A stretch of DNA of 64,000 nt from Paraphaeosphaeria minitans (GCA_015832175.1 WJXW01000002.1:1240001-1304000); one strand, 5' to 3'. Counted from the first letter of the stretch, positions 10,675 through 23,556 are shown. Translations and numbers: made by a program. The notes: generated by a model not told the origin, from the sequence alone.

Positions 10675-13600
10675 ATTATAGATTTATCTCTACCTTAAAA
10701 AGTACCTAGGAATAGACTATAATAATAATAACAACAATTACGTAAATAAACACGCTAATGTAGTTAACATTATTAAGGATTATAATACCTTTAAGAAATG
10801 CCTTAAATAACTCTTTAGGATTACTAATAAGGACTCTATTATAAAAGTAAAAATCTAGACTATAACTTAGAAACAATTAGCAGCTAAGTATATAGCTAAG
10901 TTTTATAGATACGCTGTGTAGCTTAACTAGGACAATAAATCTCTCTAGGACATGTATAAATAAGGACTTAAATAGAAACTATGTAAGGAACTCTTACGTA
11001 GTAGTGCGCAAATTACTAACCTAGAAGAACTATACAAAGAAACTATTAGAATTAACAAAGAGTAGTTTTTACTATAATAGGAGCTCTACTAAAACCCTAG
11101 GGCAATAAGCTTTAGATAACTAGCAAAAATAGTTTATAAGAACCCTATTAGAATTGTCTAAAAGTAATAGCTAGGGAACTACTAGAGATATAAACTAATA
11201 GAAGATGTTTAGTTTAACTACATAAGTAAAAGAAAAGGAGGAAGGATAGGCCCTAAGTAGCCTAATAAACACGTCTCTAATAGAAGTTAATAACTAATAA
11301 CTAAGACCTGTAAATACTTTATATGTAGCAAACTAGGCCATATAGCTAGGAACTGTAGATTAAAGAACAAAGTCTATTAAACTAAGTTAAATATACTAAC
11401 TATTAAGGACTAAGAACCTAATAAGGAATAGGAAGTTATTATAACACTATTTAGTTACTAACGTATTACACTAGAATAAAGTAAGTAATTAGATTTACCT
11501 AACTTACAACTATACAAAGATCTAGAAGACAACTCTAATATATACCACAACGTAGAAGACGTAGAAGAGATACTAAGATCTTCTACTCCTTACCTATAAA
11601 GTAGGTGGAAAGAAGATAATCCTATGTTACTTAAGTATAAACTAAATATTTAGGACTATATAGAACCCTACTAGGCACTAAAAGGAATATAACCCTACAA
11701 AAATAAGAAGTTAGACTATGTACTAAAGTACTACCTAGACTACTAAAATCCTATACACTAATTCTATATATAGATGTATTGCGAAGAACTAATATGCGCA
11801 CAGCATAAGGTAGAGAAAAAGGAGAATAAGAAATAACCTAGAAGGAAACTGCGCTATAGATAGATATAAATAGACTGCCCTATTACAGCTTATAACAAAT
11901 ACTTCTAGAATAAATAATAAGTAAAATACTTTCCTTACTTTACGCTAAAGGGTAACGAATGCTATAATATACTTATTAATAGAGACTATATATAACTATA
12001 CTAGTACACGTGTCTAAACTAAGACTGCGAATACTACTATATAGCTAAATATTTAGACAGCTTTGTAAACTGCCCTACGTAAGAAGTAATAATAGAACTA
12101 CTAATTTAACTAGTATATAGGAATAGTAAAGACCGTAGGAGAAAAAATAGAAGAATATCTTTATAAGAAGAAGAAGAAGATAATCTATATAAGCTATATA
12201 CTTAAGAATAACAATAGAAGCGGATACTTAGAAACACATACTAGGCACTAGAACTTAATTACAACCTATATAAATAGATATCTTTTTTAGGCCTAAACTT
12301 AGACAAGAAAACGCCTTTATTAAATTAAATACTATAGTAAGCATAGTATTAGTTAAGCTACTAGTATAGCTTAAAGGAATATAGGCTTAAGCTCTTATAG
12401 ACTTAGGAGTAGGAAGGAACTTTATATCTTATTAGATAGTAAGACGAGTAGGACTTATAATATTAGAGAAAGAAGTACCCTATATTATCTATATCGCGAA
12501 TAGATCCCTAATGCCTAAAACACTTTAGATATACTAAGAGGTTACTACTATAATAATAGTCTAAGGATATAGAGAGAAACTTACCTTAGATGTCTTACTA
12601 AGATCTAAGTATAAGTTAGTTTTAGAATTACCTTAATTAATAATACACAGCCTACAGATTAACTAAGGTATAAAGAAAATATTATTTAAACACTGTAATT
12701 ATATATTGTAAGCAAAGCCTATATATTAACTAAAAATAATAGTAGATAAGGGAGTTATTAACAATATAATACTGCGATAGATAGTTAAAAAACGGAAGCA
12801 CACCTTAGCAGACGCTAGTAGGAACTACTAGGTTAAGAAGCGCGAGAAGGAGGATAATAGCACACCCTTTACATTACTAAGAGAGTACAGGAAATAGACA
12901 CATATATTTATAGAAAAGGAAGGAAAAGGAAACCTACTAAAACATTAACCCTAGGATTTTATAATAGACCTAGAAGAAGGGAAGATGCCACCCTTTAGAC
13001 TATTATATAGTAAAATAGGAGAAGAACTCCTTAAAGAACGTAATTTTATTAAGACAAACCTTAAAAAAGGATATATATAACTATTAAAGTTACTAGTAGT
13101 AAGCCCTTTTATGTTTATTAAGAAAAAGGATAGATTAGACAGACTATACGTTAACTACTAACAACTTAATAACATAATAATAAAGAACTAATATTTACTA
13201 CTAAACATTATAGAGTTACAAGATTAATTATCTCAAGCTAAAATATTTATAATAATAGATCTAAGAGACGGTTACCACCTTATATAAATTAAGAAAGGTA
13301 AAGAATAGAAAATAGCGTTTTAATCACGCTATAGACTATTTAAATATAAGATTATACCTTTTAGACTTACAAAGGCACTAGCAGCTTTTATAGCACTTAT
13401 TAATAACGTACTCTACAAATATCTAGACATATTTATTATTGCGTATATAGACAATATCCTTGTCTTTTCTAAAAACGAATTAGACCACACTAAGTACGTA
13501 CAGATAGTACTAGAAGCACTAGATAAAGTATACCTTTGTATTAAACTTAAGAAATGTAAGTTTAACGTTAAATAACTTGAATTCCTAGGACACATTATTA

Positions 13601-13991
13601 CTACAGAAGGAATTAAGATAGCACTAAGTAAAGTTAAATGTATTAAGAACTAGCTAATACTAAAGATAGCTAAGAATATCTAAGAATTCTTAGGATTCTA
13701 TAGATTTAACTCATAATTTATCTAAGATTATACAAAGGTTATAATACCTTTAATAAATTTTATAAAAAAGGACGTACCCTTTAAATAGACAAATAAGTGC
13801 AGAATGTTATTCTAACTCCTTAAAATAGCATATATTATAGAACCTGTCCTTATTTATTTTAGAAGTGATAAACTACTACGCTTTAAAATAGACGCTAGCG
13901 ATCTTGCGCTAGGCGCCTACGCTAAATAAGAACGTAATAGTAAATAGCACCTAATTACCTACTACTTATGCAAATTTAATAACGCTAAAAC

Positions 13992-14402
13992 TGTTACGTA
14001 CCAGATAACAATGTGGGACTCAGGCGCTTATAAAGGTGTAATGGAACGGCAACAGGGTTATAAACGTAACAAAGAGACGCTAAGCAACTTAAATTAGGTC
14101 ACGTAATGTGCTTAGTCGCTTAGTAGCACTAAGTAGTAGAGTAGGTTACGTAATGTGCTTAGTTACTTAGTAACACTAAGTATTAGAGCAGCCCTATTAT
14201 ATAGAAACGTAAGGATAGACTCTCTATACTCGTGTTTAATCTGTTTATTAATCTATTGTTTAGATTCTAGCAGACTAAATTATTAACCCGTTACACTTTG
14301 TAAGATACTATTGTATTAATAAGACTTTCTACCTTCTGTAAGTACTCCTACTTAAGAACTAACTTTAACCCTTTAGGACTAGCTACCCTTTTGGATTTAA
14401 TA
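13992..14402 (+). repeat. A 5' LTR (411 bp)
   Basis: Starts tgttacgtacc and ends ggatttaata. Its U3 holds two copies of a roughly 47-bp unit (about 14095-14190) beginning taggttacgtaatgtgctta. The final 180 bp or so match the LTRs of B and C. Confidence 0.95.
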
Positions 14403-17400
14403 TCTTAAACACTCTTAATATAAGTACTTTACAAACTCCTACCTTTTCTACGGCTTTAGGTGCCGCTAAGATTACTCCTATAAAGGATAGTAGTAAGGCG
14501 TATAAACCTAATCTCTACTTTAGTAAACGATCTTAAACTAATATCTAGATTCTTTAGTTAGACCTCTACTTCTTTAACTTAAACAAACCCCTTAAAGACA
14601 AAAAAAAGGTTATCTTCGCAGTAATATATATATAAGGAGATACAGGATTATAGATCCATCTCTACCTTAAAAAGTACCTAGGAATAGACTATAACAACAA
14701 GGACAATAATTACGCAAATAAACACGCTAATACAGTTAATATTATTAAAAATTATAACAACTTTAAGAAATGCCTTAAACAACTCTTTAGGATTACTAAT
14801 AAGGACTCTATTATAAAGGCAAAGATTTAGACTATAACTTAGAAATAATTAGTAGCTAAGTATATAGTTAAGTTTCGCAGATATGCTGTGTAGCTTAACT
14901 AGGACAATAAATCTCTCTAGGATATATACAAATAAAGACTTAAATAGAAACTACGTAAGGAACTCTTACGTAGTAGTGCACAAATCACTAACCTTAAAGA
15001 ACTATACAAAGAAACTATTAGAATTAATAGAGAATAGTTTTTACTATAATAGGAGCTCTACTAAAACCCTAGAGTAATAAGCTTTAGACAACTAGTAAAA
15101 ATAGTTTATAAGAACCCTGTTAGAATTGTCTAAAAGCAACAGCTAAGGAACTACCAGAGATATAAACTAATAGAAGATATTTAGTTTAACTACTTAAGTA
15201 AAGGAAAAGGAGGAAAGACAGGCCCTAAGCAGCCTAATAAACATGTCTCTAATAGAAGCTAATAACTAATAACTAAGACCTGTAAATGCTTTATATATAG
15301 TAAACTAGGCTATATAGCTAGGAACTATAGATTAAAGAACAAAGTCTATTAAACTAAGTTAAATATACTAACTATTAAGGACTAAGAACCTAATAAGGAA
15401 TAGGAAGTTATTACAACGCTATTTAGTTACTAACACGTTACACTAGAATAAAGTAAGTAATTAGATTTACCTAACTTACAACTATACAAAGATCTAGAAG
15501 ACAACTCTAATATATACCACAACGTAGAAGACGTAGAAGAGATACTAAGATCTTCTACTCCTTACTTATAAAGTAGGCAGGAAGAAGATAATCCTATATC
15601 ACTTAAGTATAAACTAAATATTTAGGACTATATAGAACCCTACTAGGCACTAAAAGGAATGTAACCCTATAAAAATAAGAAGTTAGACTACGTACTAAAG
15701 TACTATCTAAACCACTAAAATCCTACACACTAATTCTGTATATAGACGTATTGCGAAGAACTAACATGCGCATAATATAAGGCAGAGAAAAAAGAGAATA
15801 AGAAATAACCTAAAAGGAAACTGCGCTATAGATAAATATAAATAGACTACTCTATTACAGCTTATAATAAACACCTCTAGAATAAATAATAAGTAAAATA
15901 CTTTCCTTACCTTACGCTAAAGGGTAACAAATGCTGTAATATACTTATTAATAGAGACTATATATAACTGTACTAGTATACGTGTCTAAACTAATACTAT
16001 AAATACTACTATATAGCTAAACACTTAGACGGCTTTATAAACTACCCTACGTAAGAAGTAATAACAAAGCTACTAATTTAACTAGTACATAGGAATAGTA
16101 AAGACTGTAGGAGAAAAAATAGAAAAACACTCTTATAGGAAGAAGAAGAAGATAATCTATATAAGTTATATACTTAAAAATAATAATAGAAGTAGATGCT
16201 TAGGAGCGCATACTAGGTACTAGAAATTAACTACAACCTACACGAACAGATAGCTTTTTTAGGCCTAAACTTAGATAAGAAAACTCCTTTATTAAATTAA
16301 ATACTATAGTAAGTATAGTATTAGTTAAGCTACTAGTATAGCTTAAAGGAATATAGGCTTAAGCTCTTGTAGACTTAAAAGTAGGAAAAAACTTTATATC
16401 TTCTTAGATAGTAAGATAAGCAGGACTTATAATATTAGAGAAAGAAGTACTTTACATTATCTATATTATAAATAGATCCCTAATACCTAAGACACCTTAA
16501 ATATACTAGGAGGTTACCACCACAATAATAGTCTAAAGATATAGAGAGGAACTTACCTTAGATATCTTACTAGAATCTAAGCATAAGTTAGTCTTAAGAT
16601 TACTTTAGTTAATAATATACAACCTGCAGATTAACTAGGGTACAAAGAAAATATTATTTAAACACTATAATTATGCATTATAAGTAAAGCCTATATATTA
16701 ACTAAAAATAATAGTAGATAAGGGAGTTATTAATAACATAATACTGCGACAAATGGTTAAAAAACAGAAGTACACTTTAGTAAACGCTGCTAAGAACTAC
16801 TACATTAAGAAGCGTAAGAAGGAGGATAATAGTACACCTCTTACCTTACTAAGAGAGTACAGGAAATAGACACACATATTTATAAAAAAGGAAGGAAAAG
16901 CAAACCTACCTAAATATTAACCTTAGGATCTTATAATAGACCTAGAAGAAGGGAAGACGCTACCCTTTAGACTATTATATAGTAAGATAGGAGAAGAACT
17001 CGTTAAGGAACGTAATTTTATTAAAATAAACCTTAAGAAAGAATATATATAACTATTAAAGTTACTAGTAGTAAGCCCTTTTATATTTATTAAGAAAAAG
17101 GATGAATTAGATAGACTATACGTTAACTACTAATAACTTAATAACATAATAATAAAAAACTAATATCTACTACTAAATATTATAGAGTTACGAGATTAAC
17201 TATCTTAAGCTAAGATATTTATAATAATAGATCTAAGAGACAGTTACTACCTTATATAAATTAAGAAAAGTAAAGAATAGAAAACAGCGTTTTAATCACG
17301 CTATAAAGTATTTAAATATAAGGTTATGCTTTTTAGACTTATAAACGCACTAGTAGCTTTTATAGCACTTATTAACAACGTACTTTACAAACATCTAGAC

Positions 17401-19601
17401 ATATTTATTATTACATATATAGACGATATCCTCGTCTTTTCTAAAAACAAATTAGACTACACTAAACACATATAGATAGTACTAGAAGCACTAGACAAAG
17501 TATACCTTTGTATTAAACTTAAGAAATGTAAGTTTAACGTTAAATAACTTAAATTCCTAGGATATATTATTACTATAGAAGGAATTAAGATAGTACTAAG
17601 TAAAGTTAAATATATTAAGAACTGGCTAATACTAAAGACAGCTAAGAATATCTAAGAATTTTTAGGATTCTGTGGATTTAATTAACAATTTATCTAAAAT
17701 TACGTAAAGGTTATAATACCTTTAATAAATCTTATAAAGAAGGACGTACCCTTTAAATAGATAGATAAGTGTAGAATGTTATTCTAACTCCTTAAGACAG
17801 TATGTATTATAGAACCTGTCCTTGTTTATTTTAGGAGCAATAAACTATTGCGCTTTAAAACAGACGCTAGTAATCTTACGCTAGGCGCCTACGCTAAATA
17901 AGAATATAATAGTAAATAGCACCTAATTGCCTACTACTTATACAAATTTAATAACGCTAAAACACGATATAATATATATAATAAAGAACTCTACGCTATT
18001 ATTAAAGCCTTAAAGTACTAAAGGATTTACGCGCTTAGTTGCTTAACGCTAGAAATCTATATAAATTATAAGAACCTTCTAAGGTTCACAACGACAAAAG
18101 AACTTACGCTATAATAACAAAAATAGTTATAAACTATAGGGTAGTACAAGTTTAAAATTATCTATATAGCTAGGAAAGAAAATGGCAAAGTAGACGCTCT
18201 TAGCTAACAAAGTAATCTAGTAGGAAAAAAGGTAAAAACCTTCTCTACAATCCTTTACAAATCTAAAGATAAATCTCTAGAACTAATAGTAGAACTAAAT
18301 TAACTTTTAGTAATTAACTAAGAAGTTCTAGAACATCTACAGACTAAGATTATCTAATAATACTACAATAACCCTATGTACAGACACCTAGGCATCACGA
18401 AAACAATAGAACTTATCTAAAGGAATTACACTTTTAATAGAATTAAGGAAGCTGTAATAACTTATATCTGTAAATGTGTAGAATACTAAAGAAACAAATA
18501 TAGTACATATTTTAAATATAGGGAGATGTAAGCAATTAGAATCCTAATAGCACTATAGGAAGATATTACTATAGATTTTGTTATAGGAATTCTAAACTCT
18601 AAGGATCTAACAACAGGAATTAAATACAATAGTATACTAGTAATAGTCTACTAACTAACTAAGTATATTAAGCTTATTCTATGTCTTAAAAGAATAACGG
18701 CAAAAGAACTCGCTTTTTTTATCCTAGACTAACTAATTAGACACTATAGAATCCTAAAAATATTATTAGCAATAGAGACAAGCTCTTTACGTTAAATTAT
18801 TAAATAACGCTTATAGCACTGTTTAGAACAAAACAAAAGCTATTAATAGCTTACTATCTATAAATAAACAGATAGATAGAACGTACAAACTAAACTATAG
18901 AAACGTACCTACGTATCTACTATAATAGTTAGAAGAATAACTAGGTTTTATTACTACCTATAGCACAGTTAGCCTATAATAACAAAGTATTAGCAGTATT
19001 AGGATATACACTATTCTATATAAACTATAAAAAACACCCACATCTCTTTAACTAACAATTTCCTACGACAATTAAAGCAAAAGAAGCTATAGATATAGTA
19101 GAAAATATAAAGAAAATACACTAACAACTCTAAGAAAATCTTAAGAAAGGTTAGCAGCAATTAATTTTATACTAAAATTAAAAATAAAAAATAGCACCTT
19201 AGCTAAAGAAGGGGGATAAAGTATATCTACTTACAAAGAACCTTTAAACTTAGAAGAAAAAACATAAGAAACTAGATTATATTAAGGTTAGACTATTTTA
19301 CATTTCTAAGCAAATATTACTAGTAAACTATAAGTTAGAACTACCGCTAGATGCAAAGATACACCTAGTATTTCACGTATTACTACTAGAACTAGTAGAC
19401 CCTAATACACTAGTTAAAACCACCTTCTACTACTAGACTAAGGAAGAAAATAAATTTGAGGTTAAAAGAATTCTAGAATATAATTAGTATAGTAACATAT
19501 ACTTTATTAAATAGAAAGGATACCCACATAGCGAAAATACTTAGGAACTAAGGAACTACCTAGGAAACTGTTAATAAAAAATTAAAGAATTCTATTAATA
19601 G
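14403..19601 (+). pseudogene. A gag-pol relic with integrase chromodomain
   Basis: One collinear gypsy polyprotein broken by RIP stops. The gag zinc knuckle is at 15287-15328 (C-F-I-x-SKLG-x-IARN-x, with Tyr for Cys and His). Protease is near 16361-16402. RT is at about 16900-17700 with an intact YIDDILVFS at 17413-17442. RNase H includes an ALGAYA-like block near 17870-17895. The integrase zinc region is about 18370-18490 and the catalytic core begins near 18562 (DITIDF). A chromodomain is at 19453-19560 (FEVKRILEYN, then a KGYPHSENT-like block), and the frame ends at tandem stops 19596-19601. The chromodomain places A among chromoviruses, where it is thought to steer insertion to heterochromatin. 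Confidence 0.9.
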
Positions 19602-19634
19602 ACTTACTTAAGATAGTAATACTAAAGAATTATT

Positions 19635-20126
19635 TTAGAACTTAGGAGGTAGGTTGTCTATTACTAACTATATAGATATGCTAAGTTTAGCTAGACTAGT
19701 AGGCTAAGTAGAATAAGCTAGATTCTCCTCTAACTCTAGCTCTGCTAGAGCAGCACTTTCTATAGTAATAATCTCGCTAGCACGCTTCTTATTCTACGCT
19801 AACTTTTTTACTAACTAATCCTCTTTTATATGCACTACGTGTAGGGCCTTAAATGCTATATTCTATTCTTTTTACGCCTTTAATATTTACGCCTCTAACT
19901 TCTTCTTCTTAGTAATTAACTATAAGAACTTATTCCTAGTAACAGCTATATTATACTTTAAGTCTTATTTCTAACACTTACTATACTTCCCTAAGCTAAT
20001 ATAGACTTTATAAACGTAGGAGTACAACTTATAGAAGAAGCACTTTAACACTATAACTACTCTATAGTTTTTAATAGTAAAGATAAGGTTATAACAACAC
20101 TTTATAGAATTATAGTTAGTAGGCAT
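19635..20126 (-). pseudogene. Antisense accessory frame of A: Cys-cluster plus Lys/Glu-rich protein
   Basis: Minus-strand frame between the end of A pol and its polypurine tract, opening with ATG at 20126 and closing with TAA at 19635. It has 164 codons counting the stop, and in-frame stops are only TAG/TAA. The N-terminal part starts MPTNYNSIKCC. A cysteine cluster then fits C-X2-C-X15-C-X2-C-X6-C if Tyr codons TAY are read as mutated TGY; the surviving Cys codons include those in KCFF and SKC. It continues with ITKKKKLEA, KKRASEIITIE and AELELEENLA, a charged helix-prone C-terminal half. Frames of the same layout occur in B and C. I know no named function. The coding call is inference from conserved architecture; the RIP state prevents proof. 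Confidence 0.6.
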
Positions 20127-20147
20127 AATTCTTTAGGGCGAAGAATA

Positions 20148-20160
20148 GAAAGGGAGGGGA
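20148..20160 (+). other. A polypurine tract
   Basis: The run gaaagggagggga lies 3 bp before the 3' LTR. It is the expected plus-strand primer site for reverse transcription, and B has the same motif at 22821-22831. Confidence 0.85.
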
Positions 20161-20163
20161 TAA

Positions 20164-20574
20164 TATTACGTACTAGATAATAATATAGGACTTAGGCGCT
20201 TATAAAGGTGTGATAGAATAGTAATAGGGTTATAAATGTAATAAAGAGACGCTAAGTAACTTAAATTAGGTTACGTAATGTGCTTAGTTGCTTAGTAGGA
20301 CTAAGTAGTAGAGTAGGTTACGTAATGTGCTTAGTTACTTAGTAACACTAAATATTAGAGTAGCCCTATTATATAGAAACCCGAGAATAGACTCTCTATA
20401 CTTATGTTTAATCTATTTATTAATCTATTATTTGGATTCTAGTAGACTAAATTGTTAACTTATTACACTTTGCAAAATACTATTGTATTAACAAGACCTT
20501 CCACCTTCTATAAGTACTCCTGCCTAAGAATCAACCTTAACCCTTTAGGACTAGCTACCCTCTTGGATTTAACA
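20164..20574 (+). repeat. A 3' LTR (411 bp)
   Basis: Matches 13992-14402 in length and sequence apart from C/T and G/A differences. It starts tattacgta (TG to TA) and ends ttaaca, followed by the TSD copy aaaac. Confidence 0.95.
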
Positions 20575-22227
20575 AAAACATAATATAACGTATATAATAA
20601 AGAACTCTACGCTATTATTAAAGCTTTAAAGCACTAGAGGATTTACGCACTTAGTTACTTAACGCTAGAAATCTATATAGATTATAAGAACCTTTTAAGG
20701 TTTACAATAACAAAAGAACTTACGCCATAATAATAAAGATAGTTATAAACTACTAGGCAGTATAAGTTTAAAATTATCTATATAGCTAAAAAAGAAAATG
20801 GCAGAGCAGACGCTCTTAGCTAACAAAGTAATCTAGTAGGAGAAAAAGTGAAAACTTTCTCTATAATCCTTTGCAAAGCTAAAGATAGATCTTTAGAACT
20901 AATAGTAGAACTAAATTAACTTTTAGTAATTAACTAAGAAGTTCTAGAACATCTATAGACTAAGATTATCTAATAATACTATAATGACCCTATGTACGGA
21001 CACCTAGGCATTATAAAAATAATAGAACTTATCTAAAGAAATTACACCTTTAAAGGAATTAAGGAAGCTGTAACAAATTATATCCACAAATATGTAGAAT
21101 GCTAGAGGAACAAACACAGTATATATTTTAAATATAGAGAGATGCAAGTAATTAAAATACTAACAGTACTATAAGAAGATATTACTATGGATTTTATTAC
21201 AGGAATTCTAAACTTTAAAGATCTAACAACAGGAATTAAATATAATAGTATACTAGTAATAGTCTGCTAACTAACTAAGTATGTTAAGCTTATTCTATGC
21301 CTTAAAAGAATAATAGCAAAGGAACTCGCTTTTCTTATTTTAGACTAACTAATTAGACACTATAGAATCCTAAAAATAATTATTAGCGATAGAGATAAGC
21401 TCTTTACGTTAAATTATTAAACAACGCTTATAGCACTGCTTAGAACAAAAAGAAAGCTATTAACGGCTTACTATCCACAAATAAATAGACAAACAGAACG
21501 TACGAACTAAACTATAGAAATGTACCTACGCATCTACTATAATAGTTATAAGAATAACTAGGTTTTATTACTACCGATGGCATAATTGGCCTATAATAAT
21601 AAAGTATTAGTAGTATTAGGACATACACTATTTTATGTAAACTATAGAAGACACCTACATCTCTTTAACTAACAATTTCCTACGACAATTAAAGTAAAAG
21701 AAGCTATAGATATAGCAGAAAATATAAAAAAGATTCACTAACAACTCTAAGAGAATCTTAAGAAAGCTTAGCAGCAATTAATTTTATATTAAAATAGAAA
21801 AAAAAAAATGGCACCTTAGCTAAAGAAAGGGGATAAAGCATATCTGCTTACAAAGAACCTTTAAACTTAGAAGAAAAAACACAAGAAACTAGATTATATT
21901 AAGGTTAGACTATTTTATATTTCTAAGCAAATATTACTAGTAAACTATAAGTTAGAACTACCGCTAGATGTAAAAATATATCTAGTATTCTACGTATTAC
22001 TACTAGAACTAGCAGACCTAGAAACGCCAATTAAAACCACCTTCTATTACTAAGCTTAAAAAGAAACTAAATTTAAAGTAGAATAAATCTTATAAGTACG
22101 TAATGCGTACATAGACACTAAAGAATACCTTATTAAGTAGAAAGGATATCTGTCTAGTAAAAATACATAGCAACCTAAGGAAAATCTATCTAACTGTTAA
22201 TAATAGATAAACGACTTCTATAATTAA
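20575..22227 (+). pseudogene. B RNase H-integrase-chromodomain relic
   Basis: Continuation of B pol after the A insertion. It contains the rest of RNase H, the integrase zinc region (about 20990-21120), and the catalytic core starting near 21178 (ITMDFITGI is readable). The chromodomain is at about 22069-22200, where IDTKEYLIK, a KGYLSSKNT-like block and PKENLSN can be read, and a TAA lies at 22225-22227. The stop overlaps the stop of the antisense frame in a shared TTAA. The protein would be the integrase with a C-terminal histone-mark reader; it is inactivated by RIP stops. Confidence 0.85.
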
Positions 22228-22804
22228 ACGCTAGAAATTATAAAGAGACAACTAGGACGCACCTAGGAATTACTACTAGTATAAGGGCTAGCCTATAAAA
22301 TAGACTAGTTAATTACCTTAGCGCCTAACAACGCAGTAGCCTACGCTAACTCCTCCTGCGCCTTAAGCGCTTCTAATTTGTCTATAGTACTTATGCTATA
22401 ATTAAATAATTCTTATTTCTTCTAATATAATTTCTTTCACTAATTGCGTAAGCGCGCTATTTTCTTTTGCGCCTAATAGACGCGAAAGAGAGCTGCCTTA
22501 GCTAGCTCTTTTTTAACACAAAGCTTTGCCTCCTTTTTAGCCTCTAACTTTTCTAACCTCTCTATTTTAGTATCTATTTTTAAATAATCTAGTAAAAGGA
22601 TCTTTTTAGGCTTACACTTCTAGTTTTCCTATCTAATATAGTTAGTACACTAAGAGTGTAAAAAAAAAAATAATAAGTATATTTCTTCTTAGCGTAGTAC
22701 AAATAGATAACTATTATAAAAACGTAGTCTTTCTTAAGATAATTAGCTTAACTATAGCAATATTAAATAGAACAAGATAATAACTTTATAAGTAGTTAAC
22801 TTAT
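22224..22804 (-). pseudogene. Antisense accessory frame of B: Cys-cluster plus Lys/Glu-rich protein
   Basis: Minus-strand frame from a presumed ATG (now ATA) at 22804 to TAA at 22224-22226. A one-base frameshift lies in an A run at 22660-22670. Past the frameshift the frame gives a C-T-N-x-I-R-x-E-N-x-K-C cluster, and upstream there is a C-X2-C-like position, so the spacing fits C-X2-C-X(about 16)-C-X2-C-X6-C as in A and C. Downstream come KIERLEKLEAKKEAKL and later STIDKLEALKAQEELA, which look coiled-coil-prone. Its stop overlaps the sense pol stop by three bases within TTAA. Function is unknown. It is too degraded to prove expression, but position and motif match A and C. Confidence 0.58.
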
Positions 22805-22834
22805 AAAGATATTAAGCTTAGAAAGGGAGGATAA

Positions 22835-23291
22835 TATTGGGATCTAGCTATATATAAGTAGTAGGGCGTAAGCTTATTAAACCACTAGTCTACTAGAGTT
22901 AGCTAACTAAGTAGTTAAATAATAGGTTATAGGTCCTAAGGGTCCTAAGGACCGCATAGGCCTCGCCTATATAGAAACTCTAGGACGCGTAGGACTTGCC
23001 CGCACAGGACTCTAGGACATATAGGACTCTAGGATATATAGGATTCTAGGACATATAGGATTCTGGGATGTGTAGGACTACTTAAATTTATAGGAACGCA
23101 AGAATAAGCTTCTTATACTTATATTTAATCTATTTATTAATCTATTGTTTAGATTCTAGTAGAGTAAATTATTAACTTATTACACTTTATAAAATACTAT
23201 TATATTAACAAGACTTTCTATCTTCTATAAGTACTCCTACCTAAGAACTAACCTTAACCCTTTAGGACTAGCTACCCTCTTAGATTTAACA
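22835..23291 (+). repeat. B 3' LTR (457 bp)
   Basis: Preceded by the polypurine tract gaaagggagga (22821-22831). It starts tattgggatc, ends ttaaca, and is followed by the TSD ctttt (23292-23296). Confidence 0.93.
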
Positions 23292-23361
23292 CTTTTCTAC
23301 ATTCTAGAACTTTCTATAATAACGTTATAATAACGTTATAGCCCTATGGATACTAGGTAAC
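23292..23361 (+). repeat. H 3' LTR, second segment
   Basis: The H LTR between the B and F insertions. The first five bases duplicate the B target and the last five, gtaac (23357-23361), duplicate the F target. It contains two aacgttat blocks that belong to the CRE-like array of this LTR. Confidence 0.88.
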
Positions 23362-23556
23362 TGTTGTGGTAAAAAGGGCTCAAACTATCACAGGATATTT
23401 AGGAGCAGAGTTGTAAAGAATACAAAGAGCTGGTTGTAGGAAAGGATGCCGAAAGGGCAGACTATATACAAAAGAAACGAGCCTCTTAGTAAGAATCCTG
23501 TAATATAAATTAGTAGATCTAGAAAGAATTATAAAAGTAAGTGTTTTACTTTAATA
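23362..23556 (-). repeat. F 3' LTR (195 bp)
   Basis: In plus orientation it runs from tgttgtggtaaaaagg to ttttactttaata. In element orientation it ends ...CACAACA. The adjacent caccccctagg (23557-23567) is the reverse complement of the F polypurine tract. Confidence 0.93.

Larger units (their letters stand above)
8222..13991 (+). pseudogene. B gag-protease-RT relic (interrupted by D')
   Basis: Degenerate polyprotein, interrupted at 8471-10674. The gag zinc knuckle is at 11315-11356: x-F-I-C-SKLG-H-IARN-C, with the first Cys as Tyr. A protease-like block LIDLGVGRNFIS lies near 12393-12428, with the catalytic DSG degraded to DLG. RT follows (about 12900-13700) with YIDNILVFS at 13444-13470. 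The RNase H motif DASDLALGAYA starts near 13890, and the frame is cut at 13991 by insertion of A. The frame closely parallels A and C, and its many TAG/TAA codons are explained by RIP. Confidence 0.85.
13992..20574 (+). mobile_element. Element A: full-length Ty3/gypsy chromovirus (6,583 bp)
   Basis: Uninterrupted element with 411-bp LTRs at both ends and the TSD aaaac (13987-13991 and 20575-20579). B RNase H sequence continues across the insertion. Internal order on the plus strand is gag with CCHC knuckle, protease, RT, RNase H, integrase with zinc and catalytic regions, and chromodomain. A minus-strand accessory frame and a polypurine tract follow. It is heavily RIP-mutated and dead. Confidence 0.95.
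7765..23291 (+). mobile_element. Element B: Ty3/gypsy chromovirus with nested D' and A
   Basis: Bounded by 457-bp LTRs (7765-8221 and 22835-23291) and by the TSD ctttt. The uninterrupted target is visible in the solo H LTR at about 55960-55980. Without the nested elements the internal region is about 5.8 kb, normal for a chromovirus. It carries gag, protease, RT, RNase H, integrase and chromodomain on the plus strand and an accessory frame on the minus strand before the 3' LTR. D' is inserted in the leader/gag region and A in RNase H. Confidence 0.93.

Noticed and set aside
13413..13595. 60-codon minus-strand open stretch
   Set aside because: It lies opposite the RT core of element B, whose plus-strand reading matches RT motifs.
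14883..15077. 64-codon plus-strand open stretch in element A
   Set aside because: It is out of frame with the A gag reading that leads into the zinc knuckle at 15287.
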